Positions 34,011-44,986 of a DNA stretch of 64,000 bases are shown here, in pieces. The position numbers were made by a program, and so were the translations under genes. The notes beneath the pieces were generated by a model. The model was not told the origin of the DNA and ran no database searches. It worked only from the letters and a program-made list of their open reading frames with translations. Numbering within the stretch: the first letter of the stretch is position 1; the number at the start of each line of letters is the position of its first letter. The DNA comes from Chrysopilus asiliformis (lineage: Eukaryota > Arthropoda > Insecta > Diptera > Rhagionidae): NCBI GenBank assembly GCA_964034945.1, contig OZ035961.1, forward strand, positions 26,947,684-27,011,683. The letters run 5' to 3'.

Positions 34011-36012
34011 AAAATGGTGAATTGAAAAGCAACTACAACTTTTGTGTGAGAAAAAACTGAAAAGAGAGAAAAAATAATTTCAAAAAATTGGTCAAGAATT
34101 TTTACGCTTTCAAAATTTTAATAATTTATTTTATTTTATTTTTTTTTAAATAAAAATTCTTAAATCTTAAATATCTGATTTTCAAACAGAATATATTAAA
34201 ACAACCCTCAGGTTTAATTTATCATAACTTTTATTGGTAACGATGTTTTATAAGAGTGTATTTTGTGACGATTGACTATTTCACTTAAAAATTATGTAAT
34301 TTGTAACGATTTATTCTCCATTAAAAGGGAATTTAATTCAATTTGCATGATTCCTTCCTTGTTAAACATTCTTTAATAAAAACACGTCTGCTTTTTAAAA
34401 TTTTAGCATGTTTCATTGTCATTAGCATAATTTAAAAAAAACAGTGACTTTTTTTTAATAATGTGTATATAACATGTTTACTGCGAAATTTAAATATAGT
34501 TCAACGTGGTGATTTTCATATCTCTTTTTCCCTTCAAGTGCAAGCCGAATCGAGATTCATCACAAGAGGTCGATAGCTTAAATCCCGTCAGACCTAAACT
34601 GGTTTGAAAAAAAAATCGAAAATTACACAAATATGGAGGTAGCCGAGGTTGAAGGGGAAGAAATGATCGATTTAATATGTATTTGATAACGCAGAAAATG
34701 TTATCATACAAAAAATCGCTCAATATCACAAACAAAAATAAATAAATCAAAATGGGAAAGTTGTTATAAGGAATAAAAATTGAAGAAATAAACTACAATA
34801 ATCGGACATAACCAGTCGATTTATTGGAACAACAGATCATTGAAAAATGTTTGTGGAAAGCAGAAATTAACATACACCAATATAACGTCCTATGTTGAAA
34901 AACATTGGATTTACAAACACATATTAATCCATGATCCATCAAATACAAATGCAAAGTGCAAATGAGTTTCAAATTAATCATCCAAAAAATTTATGAAAAT
35001 CTTCAAAAATCGAAACATCATCAAAAAACCAATGAGTCAAACAAAACCAAGTCGAAATTAAGTAGAAAATTTTGTAGGTTCGCCCTGTCTCCTTGCCTCT
35101 CGCCGATCAGACAAGAAATCCTCTGTGTCGAACCGAGAACCCATTTTAGGATGAACTCGTAAATCATTAAGTTACCTGAATACCAGGCATGTGAATGGTG
35201 GTTGCATAATTCTAGAGAATATTCATAATTTTTACTAAAGCAGAGGACTTGAACTACCTGTGCTTAAAATGTGGCTCGCAAACACTATTCCACACACTAT
35301 GCTGATGTTAAGATACTTGGTCAGAAGAAGACGGAAATATGAACGGTTAAGAAGAGATTTTTTTTTCTTTGGTTCTTGGTCGGTTGGATTCCTGCTTCGG
35401 TTAACTTCCCAAAGACAATCATGGCCGAAAGTGTATTGTTGGGCCCTAATCAACCATACCCATGAACTAATGACACAGATATTTATCGAAAAAAAAAAAA
35501 AAGTTTTTTTCTTCTCGAAAATCAATAAAGTAGATGTGGACTTTGAATTTTTTCGTTACGTTTTAATGATACGTAAACACGTCGTAAATAAGATTGCTTA
35601 ACTTTTAGGAAAATAAGAGACCCATGGAGCTACAAAAGATATTTAGAAATTTAAATCTGGTTCTTATTTTGGTGACAAAAAAAATTTTTTTTTTCATTTT
35701 ACAAACCATTTTTTAACAAATCCATTTTTAATAAATTTTCATAGAGCTTTCGCAGACCTGTAAACAGCATGTCTAATTGAAATTATTAGAACTAAAATAA
35801 AATTTTAAAACTAGCTTGTCTTGTACTAAGACGAAAACAATATTTTTTTTGAACGCTTTATAAATATTCATTTTATTTTTTCATGCTTTTTATTTTTTAT
35901 ACACAGCGCCCAAAAAATTATTTATTTCTTTTTAGCACATTCTTTCAATTAAAGCTTTTTCATTTTTTTTATTTTATGCTCTAAAATTTAGAGTCTAAAT
36001 GATGACGGACAA
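34011..36012. other. AT-rich non-coding block
   Basis: Mostly A/T-rich sequence with homopolymer runs (A run near 35490-35502). Overlapping opposite-strand frames at 35235-35601 (96 and 113 codons) contradict each other and show no domain. No gene recognised. Confidence 0.5.
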
Positions 36013-36015
36013 AAT

Positions 36016-36515
36016 CAGGGTATTCACAGTCCTCTTTTAAATTGCGAGTAATTTTACCGCTCGGTAATTCAGTCAAATTTAACAGATTTTTACCGAGACG
36101 GTAATTTGGTTCATGTAAAAATGAATTACCGGATTCGGTAATTGTAGACATGCCTTGAGTCGTGTTTTCCGGCCCGGTTATTCGGTATCAAGAATCAACC
36201 GCGAGTGGCGCTAGTAATCTTTTTAGTTGTCAAATTTTCTCGCTGGTTTTTTGTTAATCTCATCGGACTGCAAATTTTTTCAATTTTGATAGCCGTTGCC
36301 ACAATAGAAATTCAAAAGCATACATCAAATATGGATTTAAAGGTATGTGACATATTTTACAATCAAAATCGCAGCTCATGATTTGGTTACGTATCCAATA
36401 AAAGCGCTGTTCTCAAATCTGTGCTGTGGGATGTTCACAGCAGAATATTTTCAGTCTTTTAATATTACCGAAAACACCGAATACCGAAAATTAAGAGAGG
36501 ACTGTGAATACCCTG
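36016..36515. mobile_element. TIR element, exactly 500 bp, GGTAATTC word array
   Basis: The left end CAGGGTATTCACAGTCCTCT and the right end on the other strand are identical over 20 bases. AAT flanks both sides (36013-36015 and 36516-36518), a possible 3-bp target duplication. Both subterminal regions carry GGTAATT, AATTACCG and CGGTAATTC words in both orientations. The centre is unlike the ends: it has a GTGGCGCTAG and TTGTCAAATTTT stretch and an ATG followed by a consensus splice donor. No transposase. Confidence 0.85.
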
Positions 36516-36550
36516 AATGTTTATTTAAAAAAATCTATTTGTATTGGTAA
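36331..36550 (+). other. Start codon plus splice-donor-like sequence inside TIR element
   Basis: ATGGATTTAAAG is followed directly by GTATGT, a consensus 5' splice site. A pyrimidine-containing acceptor (atattttcag) at 36445-36454 would give a 112-bp intron. Splicing joins four codons in phase to a frame that runs out through the right TIR and stops at 36548-36550. The upstream stretch 36190-36330 resembles an insect promoter/5' leader. The whole may be a promoter and first-exon fragment captured by the element. The downstream part is mostly TIR sequence, so it is not a functional protein. Confidence 0.25.
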
Positions 36551-36551
36551 G

Positions 36552-36875
36552 GGGGAAAAGAGTGTTCCGATTTGATTTTTATGTATGGAACAGTTATTTA
36601 AAATCATATTTTAGACAAATTTTAGCCTCAAAAATTATTCAATACGACTCACCGTTTTCGAGAAAATTGCAAAAAACTGTTTCGTTTGTATGGGGAGGAG
36701 GAAGGAATGGTTCAATTTTGTCCGTTCAAGAACTTAGCCTAGCCATTTACGAGAAATGCAACTATACACAAGTTTGAGATCTCTAACTCAATCCTTTCGA
36801 AAGGTATGGGGTCCAAGGACGGACAGACAGAAGGATGGACATGCGGAAATCAAAATCTTTTGTCATCCCTAAGCT
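36552..36875 (+). repeat. Dispersed repeat family D2, copy 3
   Basis: gattttgatttttatgtatgg-type start, then tcaatacgactcaccgtttt, aactgtttcgtttgtatggg, aagaacttagcct, a gacggacagacagaaggatg block and cggaaatcaaaatctttt. It begins about 36 bp after the right TIR of the 36016-36515 element. Confidence 0.6.
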
Positions 36876-38399
36876 TTCACTTGCCAATATTTTTCAAACA
36901 TAGGGCTTACTTCTAGAGAATTTTGACATTTAATTGTGTACACAAACATTCTTCGGGAATTTTCCCTTTTTTTATTCGCTTTCTGTATATTACATGTACA
37001 CTGGGGTCACTGTGACCCAAGAGACAGTAAACGTGGTTTTCGATTAGAGACAGACAAAAGCATCGACCCATAATATCATATTTCAAATCGATCAATGGAG
37101 TCGGTACCAACTTAAGACATGAATACTTTAGTATTTGGTAAAAAAAAAACTGTGATTTTCTTTTTGTTACGCAATTGTTCCTTGAAGTGATTCCAGTTAA
37201 CCCAATTTCCCACTATTACCGAATAATAATAATTGGGTGCCACCCACTAAGCCAGAAAGTTCCATTCAACTTGCTGTTAAACACAACTTCCAGATATCCT
37301 TCGAACATAAATCTTAGCGCGTTATTTTTCCGGTTTGATAGCACACTTTTTATGTGTAGATAAATTTTTACACTCTGCTATGTTTGTGCGTGCCACATTC
37401 TCCTAAATCGACAATACAAGAGACAAAACTTCTATCGCTAGGACACCTCATCTCATTTCACTTAGCGAAAACCTTGCGAATAAATGTTACATATTTGTAA
37501 TCCTATACAGCGCGAAAATACAACAACCAGGAGATAACAAACATCCACACACGGTCTCTGTGTGCATCGGAGAAAACTGATTTTTTTGGGGTAGGTCAGA
37601 AATAGCAGGGAGATTTGCTTTTGGGTTGATTATTACAACATCATATCGCTATAATACCATTTTAATGTGAATTGGGGACAGAAAACATTGTGAAGATGTG
37701 AGTAGAAAAGTCCCTGAACTGCGAAATCGAAACGGATCTAAACGGACGAGAATAGAATGCGTTCGGAAAACTTGACTTCAATAAACTTCAGTAGAACGAA
37801 GTGAAAAGGAAATAAGGGTCGGAAAAAGGTGTATAATGTCATCCGGACAAAATATAAATGAAGGGACGTTTTTCATATCTAAATGTGGGTGAGTGGGATG
37901 GTCCGATGGTTGCAAATCCTTTATGAAATTTTCAAGTTTATTAAACATCAATTAGAGGGTCAGATTATGTCGGTTTAAAATGGTGAAAAATTTTAATTTG
38001 TTGCAAATATATGATAAGCTTGTTTAGAATTAGGTCACACTGAATACATATCTATACATATATGTATATATAGAAATGTGGAAATTACAATCTTTTGTGA
38101 AAGTTTTATTTTATATTATTAGAGCAACAGTGGAATCTCTATTTTTTAACAGACTTCCAAAAAGGAAAAGGTTCTCAATTCGACTCCTAGTATGAATTTT
38201 TTTATGATTTTTTTAAATGTATGATCAGGTAGGTACTGTACTAACACTATATGTCTTTATTAATTTTATGATAAAACGAACCGTCTTCGAGAAACCGAAC
38301 CCGAGTTTACTCATTATTAATGTGGCCCGATTTAAATACGAAAGCAAAAAACTGCAAGTATAAGAGAAACAGTGGGTGCGTTTAGACCGAGCTAACTTG
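36876..38399. other. Mostly unique non-coding block
   Basis: A (TA)-rich stretch (catatatgtatatatag) lies near 38055-38075. No TIR pairs, tandem arrays or recognisable proteins were found. Short frames (62-65 codons) lack motifs. Confidence 0.5.
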
Positions 38400-38489
38400 A
38401 CACTGCCAATCTGGCGGCGCTAAACTAGAAATGTATATTGCGTGGACTGTAAATTTTTGCATTTATGCACAATTTCTGCAATCTATATC
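38400..38489 (+). promoter_or_regulatory. Possible promoter/5' leader of the gene fragment at 38490
   Basis: The stretch has TTGACACTGCC and CTGGCGGCGCTAAAC strings, then an A/T-rich leader up to the ATG. TTGACA/TGTCAA and GGCGCTA strings are frequent in compact insect housekeeping promoters, and the same kind of strings precede the ATG at 36331. This is inference from composition and position only. Confidence 0.25.
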
Positions 38490-38649
38490 ATGAAAACGGA
38501 ACAAGGGATTGGAAAAAGCAAAAATAAAATCCACAAAGCCAAAAGGTAAGCTTAAAGTAAAAATTTAACTTACAAACAAGTTAGTTTTGCAATTAAATGT
38601 CAGCACCAAGAGTTTCCAGTGCCAAAATACCTCTGCTAAGCTTATCTAA
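38490..38649 (+). pseudogene. Possible truncated two-exon gene fragment, RBIS-like (ribosome biogenesis factor)
   Basis: An ATG at 38490 opens 56 nt of lysine-rich coding sequence that ends AAAAG|GTAAGC at 38545/38546. A matching acceptor (attaaatgtcag) ends at 38603, giving a 58-bp intron of usual insect size. Exon 2 continues in frame to a TAA at 38647. The joined 52-residue-scale family would be expected to go on, but here only 34 residues are encoded (18 codons, one split codon, 15 codons). The spacing of K-S-K-N, H, A, S-x-K-x-F and N residues resembles the N-terminal half of the small RBIS (C8orf59) family as I recall it. The C-terminal half is missing and an A/T-rich repeat follows, so this is probably a broken copy. 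Chance resemblance is possible. Confidence 0.3.
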
Positions 38650-38835
38650 TATCGACAATTAAAACCTGGGTTTATTGCTGGGTTTTATTGGGTTTTTTAG
38701 TGGTGTTTTATTGTAATTTTTTAGCATTTTTTTTGAATGGGCTTTTTTTAAAAAAACGCCTGCCAAAAAAAGAATAACAAAAAATGGGAAATAATAACAA
38801 CCCCAAAAAGCTTTGATGTATTTCAAAATCCCTTT
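38650..38835. repeat. A/T-rich dispersed repeat related to 23.94-24.30 kb flanks
   Basis: gggttttattgggttttttag, gtttttttaaaaaaacgcct and aaaataataacaaccccaa-type phrases recall the sequence around the 22-bp minisatellite (aaaaccccaaaaaacc and gcttcaaaaagacaccgcc) and at 23100-23150 (gttgttattattttcccca). It abuts the truncated gene fragment. The class is unknown. Confidence 0.35.
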
Positions 38836-39250
38836 TCTTCTCACACCTCGCCGTACATCTCTTGAACCTATGATGGGATCTCCATCAAATTTTCACAATT
38901 AGAGAATTTATTTGTCAATAAAATATGTCCTCCACTAAAATCTACCCTCCCACTTCTCGGTAAACCCCGTTTCTGTAATCCATAAGGGATTTAATTAACT
39001 TTTTCATCATTAGACAGGTCTTGGAAGCAAGTTTTTTGCCCACTAAAAGTTAATCCACTATTTTTTAACACCTTACCCCTTATTTTCTTTTGAACTGCTG
39101 AAGAAATTTTGATTCGATTTTTCCCGCGATGCCGAAAGCCAAGTAGAATGAAAGATTAAAAAATATGGGGATGTGGAGTTTGTAAACCCACCCGCGAGCA
39201 GGCTTACGAACGACGTCTCTAATTTAGAAAACATATCGAGGTAAAATAAA

Positions 39251-39322
39251 TTGGATGTGAAAACATCCGCAAAAATAATATAATTGTTTTTGCAGACCTT
39301 ATAAGTCGAGAAATTCTAATAA
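39251..39322 (+). repeat. Short hairpin repeat H78, copy c
   Basis: TTGGATGTGAAAACATCC, then GCAAAAATAATATAATTG, TTTTTGCAGACCTTATAAG and TCGAGAAATTCTAATA. It is nearly identical to copies a and b. It lies 59 bp upstream of a Helitron. No clear target duplication was found around it. Confidence 0.8.
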
Positions 39323-39380
39323 GATTCAATGCTCGAGTAAAAACCATGAATCAGAAATGGTTCAATGGTTAAACACTAAA

Positions 39381-39862
39381 TCATACTAATATATAGAAAT
39401 GAGTTGGTGTCTGTCTGTCTGTCTGTTCCTCTTTCACGCAAAAACGGCTGAACCGATTGACTTGAAATTTGGCATGAGTGTCTGTGATAGTTCTGGTGAT
39501 AGTTCTGGTTCCAATATAGGCATAAGGAAAACTAGCGCGAGGGTTGGGGGGGGGGGGAGTAAGGGGAGGGGGTAAAGTAATCTCGTAACTTAGTTTTCCC
39601 TCTATGTTACTCTTTCGCGGGGAAACTACTGAACCGATTGGCCTGAAATTTGGCATAAATGTTCGCCCCAACATAGACTCAATAAAAAGTAGCCCGAGAT
39701 GTGGGGGGAGTAAGGGGAGGGGGTAATGTGATCTCGAAACTTAGCTCTTCCTCTATGTTACCCTTTCGCGGGGAAACTACCGAGCCTGAAGTTTAGCTCC
39801 AACAAAGCCCATAAAAAAAAATTGCAAAAACTTAACCCGGCAACGACGGGTATGCAAGCTAG
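39381..39862 (+). mobile_element. Short non-autonomous Helitron (482 bp)
   Basis: It begins A|TCATACTAATATATAG and ends with an ACCCG/CGGGT stem-loop followed by TATGCAAG-CTAG|T. These are classic Helitron termini, with insertion between A and T. It is related to the copy at 50800-51115 but longer, because a module starting ctctatgtta(c/t)y-ctttcgcggggaaact is duplicated (about 39600 and 39750). It contains G runs at 39541-39585 and no Rep/helicase gene. The 97-codon reverse frame here is not a gene. Confidence 0.9.
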
Positions 39863-40317
39863 TAAAAAAAATAAAATAGAAAAAAGAATTCGCATCAAGC
39901 TAAAAGGTGTAGGCATAATGAGTTATAGAAACTTACTGATACACCGAATTGGTTTCAATGTAAAACTCAAGACTCACCTGAAAAAAGAAAGAAAATAATC
40001 ACGTTAGAAAAATATGTTTTTTGGATAATAAAATTTTAAATATGATTCTTTTGTAATTTGAAAACTTTGGATACAAATTTGAGAACTATTTTATTCCTAA
40101 ATTTACTCTAAAATTTAAAAAAAAAATCCTTTTTAAATTTTCAAGAAATTTTTCTAATAATTTTGAACAGTCCCATTTTCTCACATTAAACTCCAAACTA
40201 ATAACTTATACAAAAATGAAATTTATTCTTCCACTTAATATAATTTCAATTCTTTCTGTGGTGTTTCACTTTATCTTGGTCAGCGTAATGGTTTCCTTAA
40301 TGACTACATTTCGTCTT

Positions 40318-41306
40318 CACGGAAAAAAATATACATAGGGATATTACCCAAGGCGTCTTTGGTAAATGAGTTTTGTATGAAATTTGGGTTATCTAATTTT
40401 TTTTGGTTAAATTATCGAAAAAATTGGTTGAAATACCTGCGAAAAAAATTTGGTAAAATAACTAAAAAACATTGGTAGATTCATCCAAGATTTTGTGCAA
40501 ACTATTTCCCAAAATTTACCCAAGGCCAGGGTTATAGTGAACAATTCCCTGCTGTTAATGTTTGGATGCCTGCAGCAGGTAATTAGACTACTAGTAGAAC
40601 TGCGCCACACTTGTGCATGACGAAAAAATGGCGACGATTTTGTTAGTCGATTTGCCAGTTCTAAAAACTCGATTTTAAAGCGATTCCAATAATTTTTCAT
40701 AAAACTGATGCAAAAAATCAGTTTTGGGAAAGCATTTCTTAGTTTAGACATTAGTTGAAATGCTTTTTTGAAATATTTTTTATGCCCATTTTTTTCAGAT
40801 TTCGATAATTTTTTCCCATTTTCGAAAAATACTAAACGCGAATAGTATTTTTTCGAGGTAACACAACAACATTCGTCGAGAGAATTCATTCGTTTGAAGT
40901 TTTTGTAAGAAAAATAATTCAAAATAAATTATTTTCATTTCGCATCATATTGGTCGTCATAAAACATTTCCTCTATACGAATATTCAATATAGAAACTAT
41001 CAGAAACAAACAAGCATCTCTTAATTTTTAAAGTCATCACACTAAAACAATTTCCGCTCATTAGTTGCATATATTAAATTCTATGAACACACACTAAGCA
41101 AGAAACAGAAAGAGATTCCATATCAATAAGAGAGATTTGTTTTATGGGTTAAATTACAAAACCCTTGGTTATTTTGCCAAATCTCATTTTATACCAAAGA
41201 ATTTTGGGTAAAACACCAAAAATCTTGGTAGGCTGGAAATAAACCAAGATCTTGGGTAAACTATACCAGGATTTTGGTTATTTTCACCTAAGTTTTTCTT
41301 TGCGTG
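40318..41306 (+). mobile_element. TIR-type element, family M3, copy A (989 bp)
   Basis: It is bounded by CACGGAAAAAAATATACA and CTTAGGTG...-type right end (TTTTTCTTTGCGTG). A near-identical inverted copy lies at 42468-43457. The TIRs are short and imperfect (CACGG-AAAAAAA and CACGC-AAAGAAAAA). The terminal ~300 bp on each side carry ACCAAGAT, TTGGTA, CCAAAAT and ACCCAAG words in both orientations. Flanks are TT on both sides, where copy B has TA. The 171-codon reverse frame (40407-40922) is broken in copy B, which argues against a functional protein. Confidence 0.85.
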
Positions 41307-41308
41307 TT

Positions 41309-42465
41309 GGAAGCAAGAAGATACAAATGAAAAGTATTTCACCGGGTAAAAAGTCCTGGTAACCGAGTGTAATTATTATTGAACCATAAATAGTGTAAAC
41401 CATTAATATATTCGGGAAGATATTGTAACCAGGTTTATGGGTCTCTTGCACTCGACAATTCGCCGCACTAAGAAAAGGGTCACAAAAATGATAACAAGAA
41501 TAAGAAAAAAGGGTGCATTAATCATGAAAAGTTGCATAAGATATTCTCAAAGGAGAATAAAGATCGAGAATAGCTAATGTCATCATGTTTAAAGAATGAA
41601 TTTTGGTATATTTAGCATAGTATAACAATAAAATTAATTTTATTGCTAGTTAATGCGGTGTGCATTCGATGCGATTAAAACCATTAAAAGAAGATACATT
41701 ATAGGGGCGAAAGGGACTTAACTAAACATGACCTTTGAATTTAAATGAATGAAAACACGTGCTTATCCATTAAATGCCTCAGTGCCGATATCTGCGTGGA
41801 ATCTGTGTCGGTATTTCAAACCGTTGCGCTATGCTCAAGGAATAAACCGAAGAAAATATTGTTCAGATCATGCGGTAAATCACAAATTTACCGAGCCTTT
41901 TCCAGTTGCAGCATATTTAAAATATGGGAACGTTGGCATTTCGGTCTCCTTCAGCCATATATGAATTTCATGCGACATAATATTGAACCGAAAAAGGATA
42001 TAAGGTGAAATCCCCAGTTATACAACCAACTTGGATGTACATTTTTTCCACAGAGCGTAGGTTGTAGGGAATGCTGACAAAGGTATAGTCTAGTAAGCAC
42101 AGCATATCTGAAAAAAGATAGATTCAAGTTTAATTTTGCACCCAAAAATGTAAACACAGCCGGTTGGAAAATTACGTTTACACAGGCGCCACAGTTTAAA
42201 TATACACGTGGTTTATCGCTGCCATTAAATCATTTTGTTGAGGAGTGAACACCAGAAAAAATCCTCTTGCTTTGCGCTATTCGTTTTGTTATTTTTTTTT
42301 GGTTGTATTCCAATGCGGTCTCCAAGGATATATAAGGACTTTCGGCTCCTTCATATAACGAAATGTTATATTATCGAGGAATCCAGCTTCACTTGCTTGC
42401 TAAACCCGAAACAAACGCTTTGTACGCTTTATTCTAAGCAACGATGGAAAGATACTGATATCAAG
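41309..42465. other. Unique spacer between inverted M3 copies
   Basis: A/T-rich at the left and mixed composition at 41.74-42.05 kb. No repeats and no recognised protein. Two overlapping plus-strand frames (41745-42008 and 41749-41964) compete, and neither shows a known motif. Together with the flanking arms this forms the loop of a ~3.1-kb inverted structure. Confidence 0.5.
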
Positions 42466-42467
42466 TA

Positions 42468-43457
42468 CACGCAAAGAAAAACTTAGGTGAAAATAACCAA
42501 AATCCTGGTATAGTTTACCCAAGATCTTGGTTTATTTCCAGCCTACCAAGATTTTTGGTGTTTTACCCAAAATTCTTTGGTATAAAATGAGATTTGGCAA
42601 AATAACCAAGGGTTTTGTAATTTAACCCATAAAACAAATCTCTCTTGTTGATATGGAATCTCTTTCTGTTTCTTGCTTAGTGTGTGTTCATAGAATTTAA
42701 TATATGTAACTAATGAGCGGAAATTGTTTTAGTGTGATGACTTTAAAAATTAAGAGATGCGTATTTGTTTCTGATAGTTTCTATATTGAATATTCGTATG
42801 GAGGAAATGTTTTATGACGACCAATATGATGCGAAATGAAAATAATTTATTTTGAATTATTTTTCTTACAAAAACTTCAAACGAATGAATTCTCTCGACG
42901 AATGTTGTTGTGTTACCTCGAAAAAATACTATTCGCGTTTAGTATTTTTCGAAAATGGGAAAAAATTATCGAAATCTTTTTTTCAGGGCATAAAAAATAT
43001 TTCAAAAAACCATTTCAACTAATGTCTAAACTAAGAAATGCTTTCCCAAAACTGATTTTTTGCATCAGTTTTATGAAAAATTATTGGAATCGCTTTAAAA
43101 TCGAGTTTTTAGAACTGACGAATCGACTAACAAAATCGTCGCCATTTTTTCGTCATGCACAAGTGTGGCGCAGTTCTACTAGTAGTCTAATTACCTGCTG
43201 CAGGCATCCAAACATAATTTACCTAAGGCACTGTTCATTATAACCCTGGCCTTGGGTAAATTTTGGGAAATAGTTTGCACAAAATCTTGGATGAATCTAC
43301 CAATGTTTTTTAGTTATTTTACCAAATTTTTTACGCAGGTATTTCAACCAATTTTTTCGATAATTTAACCAAAAAAAATTAGATAACCAAAATTTCATAC
43401 AAAACTCATTTACCAAAGACGCCTTGGGTAATATCCCTATGTATATTTTTTTCCGTG
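42468..43457 (-). mobile_element. TIR-type element, family M3, copy B (990 bp, inverted)
   Basis: It begins TA-CACGCAAAGAAAAACTTAGG and ends ATATTTTTTTCCGTG-TA, with TA on both sides, supporting a TA target site for the family. It is collinear in reverse with copy A over its full length (for example the aaactgattttttgcatcag and taattacctgctgcaggcat blocks), with small indels. Similarity is high, so the two copies are recent relative to the D1-D3 repeats. Confidence 0.9.
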
Positions 43458-43459
43458 TA

Positions 43460-44726
43460 GGTAACCAAATATTAGGGCTCCATGATGTTGCGATGGTGCG
43501 AGTAAGCAAGTACTCCTCATCCCGAGATTCATCTTTTCGATCCCAGTTAACCGGCTGTTTCTGATCTTTGTTCTGGCATAAAGGGATTTCCTTATATTTA
43601 CATGCATGGCTTGTTGTTTGCCTTTTGTATGTTGCGCTACTGTTGCCAAGAGCAGCAGCTACTGCTTATTCTACTCATTGATGCTGCCATTGCTACTTAT
43701 GCTTATACCTATGCTGAGATTATGGACGTTGTATCTTTCCTACAAGATGGGCTGCTGCCACCACCACTTTGGCTCCAGAGAGTAGATTCCCCGTGGAACG
43801 TGTGTTCCCGGCGATACAAACGATGAGTGTGTGCCTTGTTACAATATTTCATAGCGGCCTTGCATCTTAGATGCTTAATTTTAGATATTTAAGAAACGAA
43901 AAAGAAATGTTTTATTTATGTCTGGGATTTATCCAGTCGTGGATATACTGTTTTTGTCTGGGTTCTTGTAACCAATTTAATTTTTTTTTCTTCATGTCTT
44001 AAATTTTTAATTTAGAACAAATATTAAACCCATCCGGAAGTCACGGGAAATTTTACTGAAATTTAGTGCATTCGAGATTTTGAGTTATTTGTAATGCCGA
44101 GTATTTGCTAAAATCGTCCTCACAAGGTAAAACTTTGGTGGTATTTTCCTTGAAAAACTTGGAAAAAATCGAAAAACTTGGAAAAAACGGAATATATCAT
44201 CTTGGAGCATACAATTTTCCTAATTTTTGAGCAATTAAATAAGAAAATTTCACAATAAACAATAGTTATAAGAAAATTTAATAATAAAATCCTTTTTTTG
44301 ATGAAAAACTGGTTTTTTAAATGATGGCACTTTAAGTAAATTTTTGCTTGGATTAGAAATCTGATTTTCGAAAACAATCATGGAACAAATGGTTACCAAA
44401 CTATTTCCTGAGGACTAGAGAATGTAATAGAATTATTTTTTTGAATATATAGAGAATTGAATATAACCAACATTCAAACACACTGCCCAAAAAATTACAA
44501 ATGGTTCAATTTAGGTGAAATTTTTTTAAACAACTCATGTGAATCGTGTAGCTCAGCCTGTAATGGGATACTTTTTAATAGCGGTGCGAATGTCATCACT
44601 CGAAACGCTTTTCGATCCCCATTTACAGTTTTTCTAACGGACTTATAGATTTCAAGAAATTGAGCGAGACACTTTTAAGCCCACCCTACCCTACGCTAGT
44701 GCCACTCCGATTCCGTGACTTTGTAG
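43460..44726. other. Non-coding block, unique
   Basis: 43.5-43.85 kb has mixed composition and overlapping frames without motifs. The remainder is A/T-rich. No gene, RNA gene or repeat with clear ends recognised. Confidence 0.5.
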
Positions 44727-44986
44727 TACACTCAGAAAAATGTCCAGGTCAACTTTTTGTCAGGTTAACTCTGACCTTACAGAGGTGTCTGTAAGCCAGC
44801 TAGCGGTCAGAGTTAACCTATCTAAGGTCAACTCGTGCAGCTCCCAATGCCCTACTTCACCTGCTGGTGGCTTAATTTCAGAATTTCTCCGACCACAGGT
44901 CAACTCAGTTTTACGAACGCGCGCCTGCCCGAGGCCAATTACGCCGTATGTAGGTCGTCGAGTTAGCCTCCATTTTTCTGAGTGTA
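44727..44986 (-). mobile_element. MITE family M1, copy 3 (260 bp, inverted, internal 16-bp deletion)
   Basis: TA-CACTCAGAAAAATGTCC to CATTTTTCTGAGTG-TA. It is inverted relative to copies at 1713, 12363 and 61795. Compared with the 276-bp copies it lacks 16 bp around ttgcccacatgcaggc. The stem AGGTTAACTCTGACC (44762-44776) and GGTCAGAGTTAACCT (44805-44819) is perfect, with an inner CTTACAGA/TCTGTAAG stem. Confidence 0.92.

Noticed and set aside
40407..40922. 171-codon minus-strand frame, the longest in the window
   Set aside because: It lies inside a TIR-type element. The second copy (42468-43457) has a frameshift and altered ends in the same region. I see no transposase or other domain.
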